From: Ceratopteris richardii
Lineage: Eukaryota; Streptophyta; Polypodiopsida; Polypodiales; Pteridaceae
Length of the DNA stretch: 64,000 bases
Assembly (NCBI GenBank): GCA_020310875.1
Contig: CM035407.1
Span: 217,426,145 to 217,490,144 of the forward strand
Reading direction: 5' to 3'
Translations under genes and position numbers: made by a program
The notes under the pieces: generated by a model
Told to the model about the DNA's origin: nothing
What the model saw: the letters and a program-made list of their open reading frames with translations, nothing else
Databases searched by the model: none
Part shown: positions 1 to 10,150 of the stretch, piece after piece
Numbering within the stretch: the first letter of the stretch is position 1
Layout: each line of letters opens with the position of its first letter

Positions 1-618
1 GCAAGAAAGAATCAACTATGGATGGAGTTCACCACACTCAAGAAAATGCCCAAGCAAAGTGTGATTGATTTTGTCACCAAGATGAAGGACATAGCAGAAC
101 AACTTGGAAGCATTGGAGAAATCATTGATGAAGAGCAAATATTAAGGTAGGTGATCAATGGAATAAAGCCAGATGACAAATGGGAAGCTTTCACTACAAC
201 CATGGACCTCTACATGGACATAAAGGTAAACAATTCTCAGCTCTCTATACAGATAAAAGAAGAGTAAAGATAGCAAAGGCAAAGGCAAAAAGTATGATGA
301 TGAGGGCAACACCTCTCAAGAAACCTTTGTAGGTAGAGGTAGAGGCTCAAGAGGAAGAAGTAGAGGGGAGATCTCAAATCTCCTCTCCATGTGCTATATG
401 TGGCTTAGCTAATCACATTACTGAGAATTGTTTCAAGAATCCTAGAAACCAAAGAGGAAGGGGTTACAATAGAGGAGCCTATGGAAGCTCAAGAGGTAGA
501 TTCAACAACAACAATGGTTACAACAACAACTCATACATCAATAATAATTATCAAGGAGGATACAAAGGAAGGAGAGACTACAACAACTATGTAGATGATC
601 AAACTCAAGAGGTTTGAT
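1..618 (+). pseudogene. Ty1/copia element A, gag remnant
   Basis: Frame 1 reads as a copia capsid segment from the window edge, ending with an in-frame TAG at 148-150. The same frame then resumes with an INGIKPDDKWEAF-like stretch and stops again near 265. A CCHC zinc knuckle (CAICGLANHITENC) lies at 390-431, followed by an Arg/Gly/Asn-rich tail to about 610. Gag would coat the element RNA in cytoplasmic particles. The 5' end and LTR lie outside the window. At least two stops and a frame change make it non-functional. The family assignment is firm; the exact end is not. Confidence 0.8.
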
Positions 619-623
619 TACTT

Positions 624-1957
624 TTGATGAACATGACCATGAAGCAAGGTAGAGTAGATGAACATGTATTCTACATAGACTCAGGTTGCTCAAATCATGT
701 AGCAGGAGATGGAGCACTACTCGCAAACTTGGACAATCCAACAAATAGACATGATGTCAAAATAACAAATGGCACAACACATCCAATGGAGGAGATAGAC
801 AATGTGAAGACTTCATATGGTAATATGAACCGATTGAGCAAGGTATTGTATGTGCCAACCATCACCAAAAATCTCATTAAGTGTAGGTTAGATTGTTTAA
901 AAAGGATTCTAGGTCAGATTCACAAAGAATGGAGCATTTGTTGAGGATCACATCACGGTTTCAAGAGGATAGCAAGAGGAGAAAAGTCAAGTAGACTACT
1001 TACCTTTCAGCTCCAAGATACTAGGAATATTGCATTGTTCAATTATGGTAGTCAAACCTTATCATAATTGGAAATTTGGCACAAGAGGTTAGCTCATATA
1101 GGTGAAAGGTCTCTAAAGTAAATCAATAGGGATCAAAGTGTGTTTGGTTTACCAAACATCTCCATACAACACATGATTTACAAATGTAGTGCCTGTCTAT
1201 TTGGCAAGTCCATACATATGTATGGGGGCCAAGCAAGGAGCCATCAATCTCTCTATCCAAGTATTATGTGTCATTTATTGATGATTATACAGATAGAAAA
1301 TACTATATTTTATGAAGCATGAAGATGAAGTGTTCTCATGCTTTAAGAAATATCTAGCACTTGTAGAAAACCAAACAGGTACTAATTTGAAGAGGCTAAG
1401 TTCAGATGGAGGGGGAGAAGACTTCTCCCATGACTTTGATTCTTATCTCCAAGAGAGAGGAATCAAAAGAGAGACTACAACCAAGTATACTCCAAAGCAA
1501 AATGAAATGGAAATGAGAAGAAATAGGACCATAGTGGAGGTTGCAAGATGAATGCTAAATGAGAAGAAGTTGCCCAATTACCTATGGGTAGAGGTTGTAT
1601 CCACAGCCACCTATCTGATCAATAGACGCCCATCAAAAGCATTGGATGGGATGACACCTTATGAAGCATGGAATGGAAGAAGACCTAGCCTTGATCATTC
1701 TAGAATCTTTGGGTGCATAGCATATGCACACATACCTTCACAAATCAGAGGCAAACTAGATCCAAAGGTAGAGAAATGCATATTCATTGTCTACGACCTT
1801 AATAAAAAAGGTTATAGGCTATATAATCCAAGCAATAAAGGTTTTATTGTAAGTAGAGATGTTTTGTTTGATGAAAACAATTCTTGGTTTGAAGATGATT
1901 GTAGGAAAATCAAACTTCTCTATGACCATAAGAGGCAACTAAGGCAAATCATTCTCT
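624..1957 (+). pseudogene. Ty1/copia element A, protease-integrase remnant
   Basis: The region 624-944 carries the retropepsin motif YIDSGCSNHVAGD near 669-710. A GAG-pre-integrase stretch (WHKRLAHIG, then CSACLFGK) follows at about 1070-1215. Integrase core pieces follow in two frames: a degenerate DDYTD segment near 1275, SSDGGGEDF (second catalytic Asp) in 1312-1551, and a post-core segment in 1552-1950 with PYEAWNGRRP and GCIAYAHIP. The usual GVAER catalytic Glu region reads as NEMEMRRNR, so it is damaged. Several stops and frameshifts are present. The remnant ends where element B is inserted; no RT of A is found to the right of B. Confidence 0.8.
1953..1957. repeat. Left target-site duplication of element B (TCTCT)
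   Basis: The five bases TCTCT stand directly left of the left LTR and recur directly right of the right LTR at 7091-7095. This is the expected 5-bp footprint of copia integrase. Confidence 0.85.
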
Positions 1958-2188
1958 TGTTGGAGTTAGACGTCTCCGGAAGCATGCGAATAGCACAAGG
2001 AAGAAGAAGAAGCTTGGAGCACAAACACACAATACTAAATGTATTACGAGAGAATGTACAAAGATAAGTAGCCCATTAGGGCAATAGGCATATATACAAG
2101 CCGGGGGAAAAAAACCTCCTAAAGAGGGAAAAAAGTGCCCCAGCGGTCCTAGTGTGCTCACACACATCACTACCTAAATATATCAACA
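1958..2188 (-). repeat. Element B 3' LTR
   Basis: 231 bp, opening TGTTGGAG and closing ATCAACA on the plus strand. It matches 6860-7090 along its whole length and is bounded by the polypurine tract on the internal side. Confidence 0.93.
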
Positions 2189-2202
2189 AATCCCCCCTGG
2201 GA
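2189..2202 (-). other. Element B polypurine tract
   Basis: On the minus strand this reads TCCCAGGGGGGATT immediately before the 3' LTR. It is the usual primer site for plus-strand DNA synthesis during reverse transcription. Confidence 0.85.
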
Positions 2203-2262
2203 GTGATGCGGTGAACAAGGAGCTGGCACTCATGTATAAGGAAGTGCCAAGCTATGTGGAAA

Positions 2263-2877
2263 TCACTCCACAAAAGGAGGTAAGCCCAAAGCTTTGCGGA
2301 AAGCTTCAAAATTCTCCCTAGGCAGAGCCTTCGTGAAAAGGTCTGCAATGTTCTCCTGTGTGGGCACATATGCTAAGCTGATATCCCCAGCAGAGAACCT
2401 CTCCCTAACATAGTGATAATGCACATCAATGTGCTTAGTGTGAGCATGGAACACAGGGTTCCTCGCAACTGCCAATGCGCTCTGACTGTCAGTGAAGATG
2501 GTGGTGGCAGAAGACTAGCTAACACCCAAATCAGCCATAAAGCGTCTGAGCCACACACACTCAACAGTCGCTGTGAAAGCTGCCCTATACTCAACCTCAC
2601 AACTAGAAGTGGCCACAGTAGGCTGCTTCTTGCTCAACCAAGATATACATGACCTACCAAGCATGAAGCAAAAACCACTGGTGGACACACGAGTGTCATA
2701 GCAACCAGCCCAATTTGAGTCAGAAAAAGCATGCAAATCTGGCGATAGTGATCCCCCCTTGGGATAAAACAACCCAAATAGCCGAGTACCACTCAAGTAG
2801 CGAAAGATGCGCTTAACCGCCTTCCAATGCGTGACTCCTGGGCAATGCATAAACCTGCTCATCTGTGAGACAGCAAA
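2263..2877 (-). pseudogene. Element B RNase H domain
   Basis: Minus-strand frames 2862-2515 and 2475-2263 together give a copia RNase H. Visible motifs are SDSNWAGC (first catalytic Asp region), SSCEVEYRA (Glu), and the tail HYHYVRERF...IADLFTKALPRE that ends every copia polyprotein. A frame change and a stop near 2515 separate the halves. An in-frame TAG at 2878-2880 separates it from RT. RNase H removes the RNA strand during reverse transcription. Confidence 0.9.
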
Positions 2878-4077
2878 CTAAATATCTGGCCGAGTAATGC
2901 ATAAATAAATCAAGCATCCAACAGCCTGCTGATAGAGGACAGCATCAAATGCATCTCCAACATCATGAAGACTCAATCGTAAACCTGTCTCCATAGGAGT
3001 GGCAATAGGCTTATAGTCTTCAAGGCCAAAACGTTGCAATAATGTGTCAATATATTTCGTTTGACACAAAGCCATTCCACCATCAACTTGCATAAACTGA
3101 ATGCCCAAATAGTGATGCAAATGCCCCAAATCAGACATCTCAAATGAGGCATGCAAATCAGCCTTGAAATCAGCAATATGTGTCTCAATAGGACCAGTGA
3201 GCAGCATGTCATCAACATAGACAACAATGATTAGAAGCACATCATTAGCACGCTTAACATATAAGGTGCTTTTAGTTGGACTGTTCTCAAAACCATGTGC
3301 AATCAGATAGGCATGTATCTTCTCATACCAAGCACGTGGTGCTTGCTTTAAACCATATAATGCCTTCTTTAACCTGCAAACCTGGTTTTCATGCCCTTTT
3401 TGCACAAAGCCACGGGGCTGAAAAACATACACTTCTTCATGCAAATCACCATTCAGAAATGCAGTTTTAATGTCCAACTGATGTACATTCCAACCATGAT
3501 GGGCTGCAAGTGCACAGATGCTCCGAACAGTAGTCATACGACATGTGGGTGCAAAGGTCTCATCAAAATCAATGTCTCTTTCCTGTGCATAACCCTTTGC
3601 AACAAGCCTAGCCTTATACCTGTCAATTGTACCATCCGGTTCACGCTTCAGCTTGTATACCCACTTAGTGCCAATGGCCTTCTTGCCAGGAGGCAAGTCA
3701 CATAAAGACCAAGTACCATTCTTCATTATAGCATCATATTCAGATTGCATAGCAGCCATCCAATTTTCTGAATTCTGTGCTTCATCAAAAGAAATAGGCT
3801 CATTCTCATCACAGAGACTAGACCCAGCCATAGCATAGCAATCTGATGCAAAGGAGGCACTATGAGAGCTTAAACGAGTACGATATGACAAAGGTGCATC
3901 TAATTTGCTGTCACGCAAAGTCTGCACCAACCATTTTGGCATAGTTTTTGCCTGCTCAATATCAACTCTCTCATCAACAAGTGCATCATGTAAATCTGCA
4001 TCAGAAATGGAATGATCTGCATCATCATATGAAGCCTGCAAAGGCTGAGAAGTTGCCTCATTAGGACCAGCACTAGA
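2878..4077 (-). pseudogene. Element B reverse transcriptase
   Basis: A clean 387-codon stretch (4041-2878) holds the copia RT domain in order: WVYKLKREPDG, RLVAKGYAQ, the metal-binding Asp in QLDIKTAFLNGD, KALYGLKQAPRAW, then the catalytic YVDDML and YLGIQF. It ends in TAG after RPDI, where the polyprotein normally runs on into RNase H. The same TAG is present in all element C copies. Upstream it connects with integrase through a stop at 4078-4080. This is the best-preserved RT of the family in the window. Confidence 0.92.
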
Positions 4078-5440
4078 CTATCCACCTGTAAAAAGAGGCA
4101 TCAAAGTATCATACATGTCTTTGGAGCTCACAGATGTCTCCTTAGTACATGAAAGCAATGGCTGAATTGCATCTTCCACAAAAACAACATCACGGCTAAC
4201 CAGAATGCGTTTTGTTTGTGGATGATACAGACGATAGCCTTTACTTTCAGAACTGTACCCTACAAAAATACATTTTACTGCTTTATCATCCAATTTTCTA
4301 TGATGTTGTTCAGGCACTAATGCATATGCCAAACAACCAAAAGCACGCAGATGAGCAACAGATGGCTTACAGTCATGCCAAGCCTCATATGGAGTGATAG
4401 ACTGCAGCGCTTTAGTGGGACACCTGTTTAGTACATATGCTGCACACATGACAGCCTCAAGCCAGAAACTATGTGGTAAAGCCTGACTCTTGACCATGCA
4501 CCTCGCCATCTCCATGAGTGACCTGTTCTTTCGTTCAGCAACTCCATTCTGTTGAGGTGTATATGGCACTGTACACTGGTGTTTTATCCCACGTTCAGCC
4601 AGAAATGCATTAAAATCAGAAGACATATACCCCCCCCTCGATCAGAACGGAGGGTGCCCATTTTACATGTTGACAAATTTTCAGCCAAAACCAAAAAATG
4701 TTTGAAGCACATGAACACTTCGGACTTTGCTTTGAGTGGATATACCCATGCATGCCTGGAAAAATCATCAATGAAAGTCACGAAGTAAAGGTAATTCCCA
4801 AAAGAGGGTGTCTGCATAGGACCACAAACATCACTATGTACAAGCTGCAATTTCTGCGTAGCACGAACTAAACCATCTTTTGGAAAGGAGGAACGCTACA
4901 TTTTGCCCAAAATACAGCCTTCACATACATGTTTTCCAGGTGCCTGAAGTTTGGGCAAAGAGGACACCATTTCAGATTTCTGGAGGCGTAGCAAACTAGC
5001 AAAATTCAGATGACCAAAGCGTGCATGCCAAAGCTTTGCATCTGACATAGCCTGAGAATCATTTACTGCACATGCCAAATCATTTTCAGATCTTTCATAG
5101 TCTATGAGCTTATACAGCCCACGACATAAAATGCCAGAAGCAATAATCACATCGCCATTTGACAAATCATGAACTGTACACCTGTCATCAACAAATTTCA
5201 CAACCGAGCCAATCTTGGCTAATGCAGAAACTGATAACAGGTTCTTTTTGATCCCTGGCACAAATAAAGCATCTGACAAAGTGAAAGAACTACCATCAGC
5301 AGTAGTCAAAATGATTTTACCAACTCCCATAACAGGATAAGAGGAGTTGTTGCCGCATGTAACAGTATTCCCTGTAGGGGCAGGCTCGAGTGAAGAGAAG
5401 AAACTGCACTGCGAGGTAAAAATACCAAACATCTGAGTCT
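4078..5440 (-). pseudogene. Element B protease C-half and integrase
   Basis: Frame 5432-4896 holds the distal half of the protease (NNSSYPVMGVG, SDALFVPGIKKNLLSVS) and the GAG-pre-integrase zinc region (LWHARFGHLNF, CEGCILGKM). It stops at a TAG (4896-4898) where element C copies keep CAG. The integrase core follows: HSDVCGPM, FIDDFSRHAW and SDRGGG in 4850-4584, then a frameshift in a C-run near 4635. The rest is in 4626-4078, with YTPQQNGVAERKN (catalytic Glu) and PYEAWH. The catalytic DSG triad is missing because about 23 nt are deleted near 5430. Confidence 0.9.
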
Positions 5441-6504
5441 ACTGCAAACATGCACTGCTCATGAGAAGATGGGTCAAAACTGCAAACAGTAGTAAACGCC
5501 CATTCTTCTTCTTGCACAAGATTAGCAGACTCTATTTTTGGTGTAGAGGCTTCTGCAACAACCATTCCAGCCTCCTTTTTCTTTGCCTCTTTTGCAGCCA
5601 ATTTTGGACAGTTCTTTATGATATGATCATTCCCTTTACAGTACTTGCAAAACAATTTCTGCTTTTCTTATTTCTTCTCATCTTTATCCTGGTTCTTCGA
5701 ATGTGCAACGTTTGCAGATTTTTTCTTACTAGTAGAAGAGCTCCATTTTCCTTTGCCCTTCTCACTAGCCAGGAAAGCTTGATCTGCAACACGCATAATG
5801 GACCTGTTCTGCCTGGACTGATCTTCGTGCAACAGAACTGAGACTAACTCCTCAAATGATAAGGCATTCGGATTGCCTTTCATCATCAAGCGAAGAGTAG
5901 AAGCAAAACTCTGGTATGAATCAGGAAGACCATTCAGAACGGTCTGCACAAGTGAGCTATCTGGTATAACCTCATCAGCAGAAATCAACTGTTCCTTCAA
6001 ATCTTTGATCTTCGTTAGGAAACTATCCATAGAATCACCTTCATTCATGTGCTCACTCTCTAACTGTTTTCGGAGGTAAGCAACACGAGCCTCATTCCTA
6101 GCTTGGTACAATGTGGTAAGTGTATCCCAAGCATCCTTAGCTATTCTGTAAGAGCGAATGTGAGAAATAATGGCACGTTTGACAGACAAAGCTATCAATG
6201 CATGTGCCTGGGCATCTCTGCCATCCCAACGAATCTGCTCTGCAGTAGGTGCAACAGAAACAGCAGCACGAACAGGAATTTGTGGAATATCATCTTCAAC
6301 ACCATCTTCATCAGCTCCAGCACCTGTATTTGCAGTACCTGTCGTTACAGGTGTAACAAGACGTCTTTCAACACCCTGCAAAATGTTCCACAATCCTTTT
6401 GCAACCAAAACATGTCACATCATATAAGCCCATAATGGGTAGTTGGTACCATCCAACTTATCCTCAACAGCCAACATACGGAATACATCACTGCTTTCAG
6501 CCAT
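5441..6504 (-). pseudogene. Element B gag
   Basis: The natural start is the ATG at 6504 (MAESSDVFRML), as in element C at 14546. Reading runs through KLDGTNYPLW, meets a TGA at 6415-6417 where C has CGA, and continues in the same frame as a 246-codon capsid region (DTLTTLYQARNEARV, LNGLPDSYQSFAS). A TAA stands at 5668-5670. The same frame then gives an intact CCHC knuckle, CKYCKGNDHIIKNC, at about 5652-5611. Gag and pol were a single frame originally. The frame is lost at the 23-nt deletion near 5430. Confidence 0.9.
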
Positions 6505-6859
6505 GGCCGGTGACTAAAATACCTTGATGTAGAAAATCGACTGTATCTCAAAAAGTTGAACGGAACTGCCCAGACGAGTTCTGCTAGACCTGTAGCAGAC
6601 TTCAAGACGCTTAAACTCGCGAACAGAAACTGGTATATACCTTTGGCACAAAAAGACGAAATAGCCTGCACAAGCGCTGCAATAGTGCGTTCGAAGGCCG
6701 AAACGAGCTCAGATCGCGATTTCGGCACCACAGAGTGAAGATGTTTTGATCTCGGAAACACCTTGAGTATGCTCACCAAATTTCGTGTGAATCTAAGACT
6801 GCAAACGGAGGAGTGTAGACGGCACCCTAGATGAAGCGACGACCTGCTCTGATACCAAT
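6505..6859 (-). other. Element B 5' leader and primer-binding site
   Basis: This is the untranslated leader between the 5' LTR and the gag ATG. Three bases from the LTR, at 6846-6857, the minus strand reads TGGTATCAGAGC, matching the 3' end complement of plant initiator tRNA-Met and so the primer site for minus-strand synthesis. The remaining leader is about 340 nt with no ORF I would keep. Confidence 0.88.
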
Positions 6860-7090
6860 TGTTGGAGTTAGACGTCTGCGGAAGCACGCGAACAACACAA
6901 GGAAGAAGAAGAAGCTTGGATCATAAACACACAATACTGAATGTATTACTAGAGAATGTACAAAGATAAGTAGCCCATTAGGGCAATAGGCGTATATACA
7001 AGCGGGGGGAAAAAAACCTCCTAAAGAGGGAAAAAAGTGCCCCGGTGGTCCTAGTGTGTTCACACACATCACTACCTAAATATATCAAGA
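6860..7090 (-). repeat. Element B 5' LTR
   Basis: 231 bp, homologous to 1958-2188 with about 14 substitutions. The outer end has decayed from ATCAACA to ATCAAGA, so the terminal CA is lost, but the TSD beside it fixes the boundary. Confidence 0.92.
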
Positions 7091-7095
7091 TCTCT
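7091..7095. repeat. Right target-site duplication of element B (TCTCT)
   Basis: Identical to 1953-1957 and adjacent to the 5' LTR end. Confidence 0.85.
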
Positions 7096-7556
7096 TGGGT
7101 GCTCCATGACACCTTACATTTCAACATATGAAAACCCTAGACATGCACTTCCAATACCTAGACAACATTGAATTCACAAAGAATCTTGAGAAGTCTCCAA
7201 AGAGCTATGTGTAATAATGCCCTATGCTATGGGGAGCACTAAAAAGAAACATCTCTTGGCACTTGGGTCATTCCATATAATAGAGTTTTATGCTTACGAT
7301 TAATCACCAAGTAAAAGCCACAATATTTTATCACAATCCACTACACAATTAGGTTATATCTTTCTATATCTCAAAAACAATGAGGCTCAATCTTGACCAA
7401 TATGACTATATCTAAAGAATATTGATCAATTAAGAAATCATGGCAAAGCACAACATCTTAATAATTGCTTTCATTTCTCACAAGGACTTGAATTTGGAAC
7501 ATGAACATTGAATATCAAAACAATTCAAGATCTTTGTTTTTTATGTTGCTCTCGTG
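7096..7556. other. Unassigned spacer between B and D
   Basis: AT-rich sequence with stops in all frames. It should be the right-hand continuation of the DNA that received element B, that is copia A or its flank, but I find no copia RT motif in it. No gene or RNA is supported. Confidence 0.5.
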
Positions 7557-7561
7557 CTACT
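7557..7561. repeat. Left target-site duplication of element D (CTACT)
   Basis: CTACT directly precedes the TGTTGAG start of the 5' LTR and recurs at 12139-12143 directly after the 3' LTR. Confidence 0.85.
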
Positions 7562-7932
7562 TGTTGAGATATCAAGCTCAACATGTGATGATCGAGGATG
7601 ACAGGTATCAGTTTTTTGTTTCTTTGACATGTATAGTGGTCACGCCGGTATACGTCGGGATACGTCATCGAGCTTTATTAGATTTATCTACTGAGAGTGA
7701 TGGCACATTTGTTACTTGCTAGCTCACTCATTCACGGATATTAGTTTTTTCCTTATGTACTGATCTCTATATATTGCACTGATTGTACTCTTGTTTTTAG
7801 GTCATTCTTGTACATTCCTTTTTATGTAATAGAAGACGAAGAAGAAGATCCTTGCCTCAATCTGTGTGTGTGCTTCTCCTTGAGAGTGAGTGTGTGTATG
7901 TGAGCGCTCTTTCTTATCTCCTTCCTTGTTAG
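7562..7932 (+). repeat. Element D 5' LTR
   Basis: Starts TGTTGAGATATC and matches 11737-12138, including TCTATATATTGCACTG (a possible TATA region near 7768). It is shorter than the 3' LTR mainly because the GAA tract is shorter. The 3' boundary is set by where similarity fades (CTCCTTCCT) and is uncertain by a few bases. No standard primer-binding site follows; the leader 7933-8374 has no supported ORF. Confidence 0.8.
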
Positions 7933-8374
7933 CTAGTGTGACTGTAGAGAGCTCGTGGAGAAGGCCAACGGTGAAGAGTACGCGAGATGGCATGGAGAAA
8001 GTGTGATTCACAAACGACCTCAGATTGCTACGAAAATTGGCATGAAAGTAGAAGACCTCAAAATATTTTGCGAGTTACCGCTTTAGGGTCCCTTATTTTT
8101 GTCAGATTGAAGTTTCAAAGCCATCTCGACCTCCGTTTCGAGCCTATAAGGTGGGGCCCAAGAAAAACCAAGTTAGTTTCAAAAACTCTAACTTGCGCCA
8201 TGTTCGGCAACAACTCATATATTCCAGATCCATAATTTCAAGCGATTTTGTGTAAATATTGTTCATACACAAAAACTGTGTTTTTTTGAGATCGAACTGT
8301 CACATCATAGTGCGAGAATGTTCAAGCAGAAGTGCTACTTGTAGTGTTTTGCATTGGTGTGAATTGCTGCAGAA

Positions 8375-9013
8375 ATGCCAAACGAAGATGGAATGAGTCA
8401 GATTATGAGTGATCAGCTAGAAAAGAACAACTTCCATACTTGGAGATTCAGAATGACGAATTTCCTGATGGGAAAAGGCTACTGGAAGTACATTGAAGGA
8501 GATAATGAAAATGCTCCACAGTTACCAAAGAGGAATCAAACTGCAAACCAGTTGAGAGCATATGAGGAATGGAATCAAGAAGCACAAAAGGTAATCTATT
8601 GGCTATTTGTTAGCATACAGGATAGCATGATTGGGCACATACAGGATGCCAAGACTCCGAAAGAGGCTTGGAACAAGTTGGTCACATTGTATGAGACCAA
8701 TACAAAAGCACGGAAATTGCAACTCAAGAACGAGCTGCATACATTGGAGAAGAAGGGCATGTCGGTAAGTGACCACACCCTGAAAATCAAAAGCATATGT
8801 GAGTTACTTGCATCTATTGGCGTGATTGTAGATGATGATGATAAGGTCAAAGTGTGCCTTCATGGTTTAGGAGCTGCATATAAGCAATTCAAAACTTCTA
8901 TACAGACCAGGGAAAATGTTCCGAATTTTGCTAATCTGGTATCTATGCTAATTATTGAAGAAAAGAATCTTGGTGAGGACTCAAACTCCCAAGGAAAATC
9001 AAGTTCTGAGTAG
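8375..9013 (+). pseudogene. Element D gag, 3'-truncated
   Basis: An open 212-codon frame from an ATG that fits copia gag starts (MPNEDGMSQIM). It shows FHTWRFRMTNFLMGKGYW, AKTPKEAWNKLVTLYE and LHGLGAAYKQF, the usual order of the copia capsid domain (UBN2/gag-polypeptide type). It ends at a TAG that coincides with the start of the inserted gypsy H, before the zinc knuckle that should follow, so it is a truncated capsid rather than a full gag. The frame is intact and unusually well preserved against the rest of D. Confidence 0.85.
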
Positions 9014-9500
9014 TGTAAGCCATCGGAAAGGAACTCATATTTATTGTAATTATATCCTGAAAAGATGCACGCAAGATGAAAAGGCGTAGCGTAACATTGT
9101 ATCCTTTGACCAGATTAATGGAAGAATCGCGTTAAGCAGAAGGTAGAGTCGCCAGACTGTTCGTCTGGGGGAGGAGCCGGAAGCGAGCGCTAGAAATCTG
9201 TGTAACTCGGTCTGTTTCATTGATTAAGTTAATCATTAAGTGAAACGAAGTATTAAGTAATTTGATTAAGGCGCTAAGTGAAGGAGTCTGCGGGTAAACT
9301 TTCTGACGTGAAGTGCGTTAATGAGTGTATTCAGGATAGAATTGTAAGATAATATATTAGCGCTTAATGCGGTGAAGTCATATAATCTTAACTGTAGTTT
9401 GGGAAAATATACATAGGGCCTCTGTTTACAGACCCCTGACCATCCCAAGAACCTGGAGTGAATTAAACCTTAAACTATAAAAAGGTTATAACATTTAACA
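9014..9500 (+). repeat. Probable element H 5' LTR and primer-binding site
   Basis: The segment starts TGTAAG and ends AACA. One base later, at 9502-9519, stands TGGCGGCGTCTGAGGG, resembling the TGGCGCCGTCTGTGGG primer sites of plant non-chromovirus gypsy elements with one or two changes. There is no second copy to prove the LTR, so the start at 9014 is inferred from the TG and from the abrupt end of D gag. Confidence 0.6.
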
Positions 9501-9711
9501 CTGGCGGCGTCTGAGGGAAATGGAGTAGTTGTGTGCTTAGAAGATTAAAGATTGACGAAGAATTCTTTGATATATGCCGGTCACACGCTTCGGTGAATCG
9601 TACCCCAAATACCGCAGAGATCAACACCCCTGGGCAATTCCAAACTTATTAGGAACACCCCCTGGTGGTAGAAGTACATGACAATTAAGTCCAGTTGCAG
9701 AAGGTTCGGTA

Positions 9712-10150
9712 CAACCAACCAACAGTGATTCCGGTGCTAGTTCGGTAGTACATGATGAGATTCTGGTGAATTCCGGTGCGAGTTCGGTACCTTTGCAAGA
9801 AAGTACAATGATTTTTGGTTATACAGCAATGTAGTGCGGAGTTAGTTCTGCACTATCGGGCCAGAATCCGGCCACTTTCGGTGATAGGTTCGCGTTATCC
9901 GGTGCGAACGTCTCCGGTGATAGTGCAGTTTGGTCCGGTGAGAATTCGGCGAGTTTTAGTGAAAGTTCGGCATTACCTGGTGGCGATTCGAAGTTTTTTG
10001 GTGAAACTACGGTCCTATTTGTTGGACACTTACTGCACTCACCATTTTTCGATACACGATTAGCTAATTTCGACACTCAAGTCGAGGAAGGGCTGATAGA
10101 TTTGGAGTTAAGAAAGCGGTTCAACGACATCCTAGGATCTGAAAGTGAGT
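9712..10150 (+). pseudogene. Element H gag N-terminal Ser/Gly-repeat region
   Basis: One frame reads as a loose repeat of about 8-9 residues of the type SGxxSAxF (SGANVSGDSA, SGENSASFSE, SALPGGDSKFFGE), interrupted by a TAG near 9834 and ending at a TAG near 10150. The DNA shows a matching degenerate repeat built on TCCGGTGxxAGTTCGGC. It lies between the primer site and the capsid region, so it is probably the gag N-terminus. I do not know a function for it. Confidence 0.55.

Larger units (their letters stand above)
1958..7090 (-). mobile_element. Copia element B, complete LTR to LTR
   Basis: This is a 5,133-bp minus-strand element with two 231-bp LTRs, a 5-bp TSD, a PBS beside the right LTR and a polypurine tract beside the left LTR. 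Gene order on the minus strand is gag, protease, integrase, RT, RNase H, as in Ty1/copia. I count about 14 differences between the two LTRs (roughly 6%), so it is not a recent insertion. It lies inside the older copia A. The same family supplies element C and its array copies. The polyprotein has several stops, two frameshifts and a deletion of the protease active site, so it could move only in trans. Confidence 0.93.

Noticed and set aside
24-2067. Element A and element B as one family
   Set aside because: They lie on opposite strands; their gag knuckles and integrase sequences differ clearly, and B's TSD shows a separate insertion.
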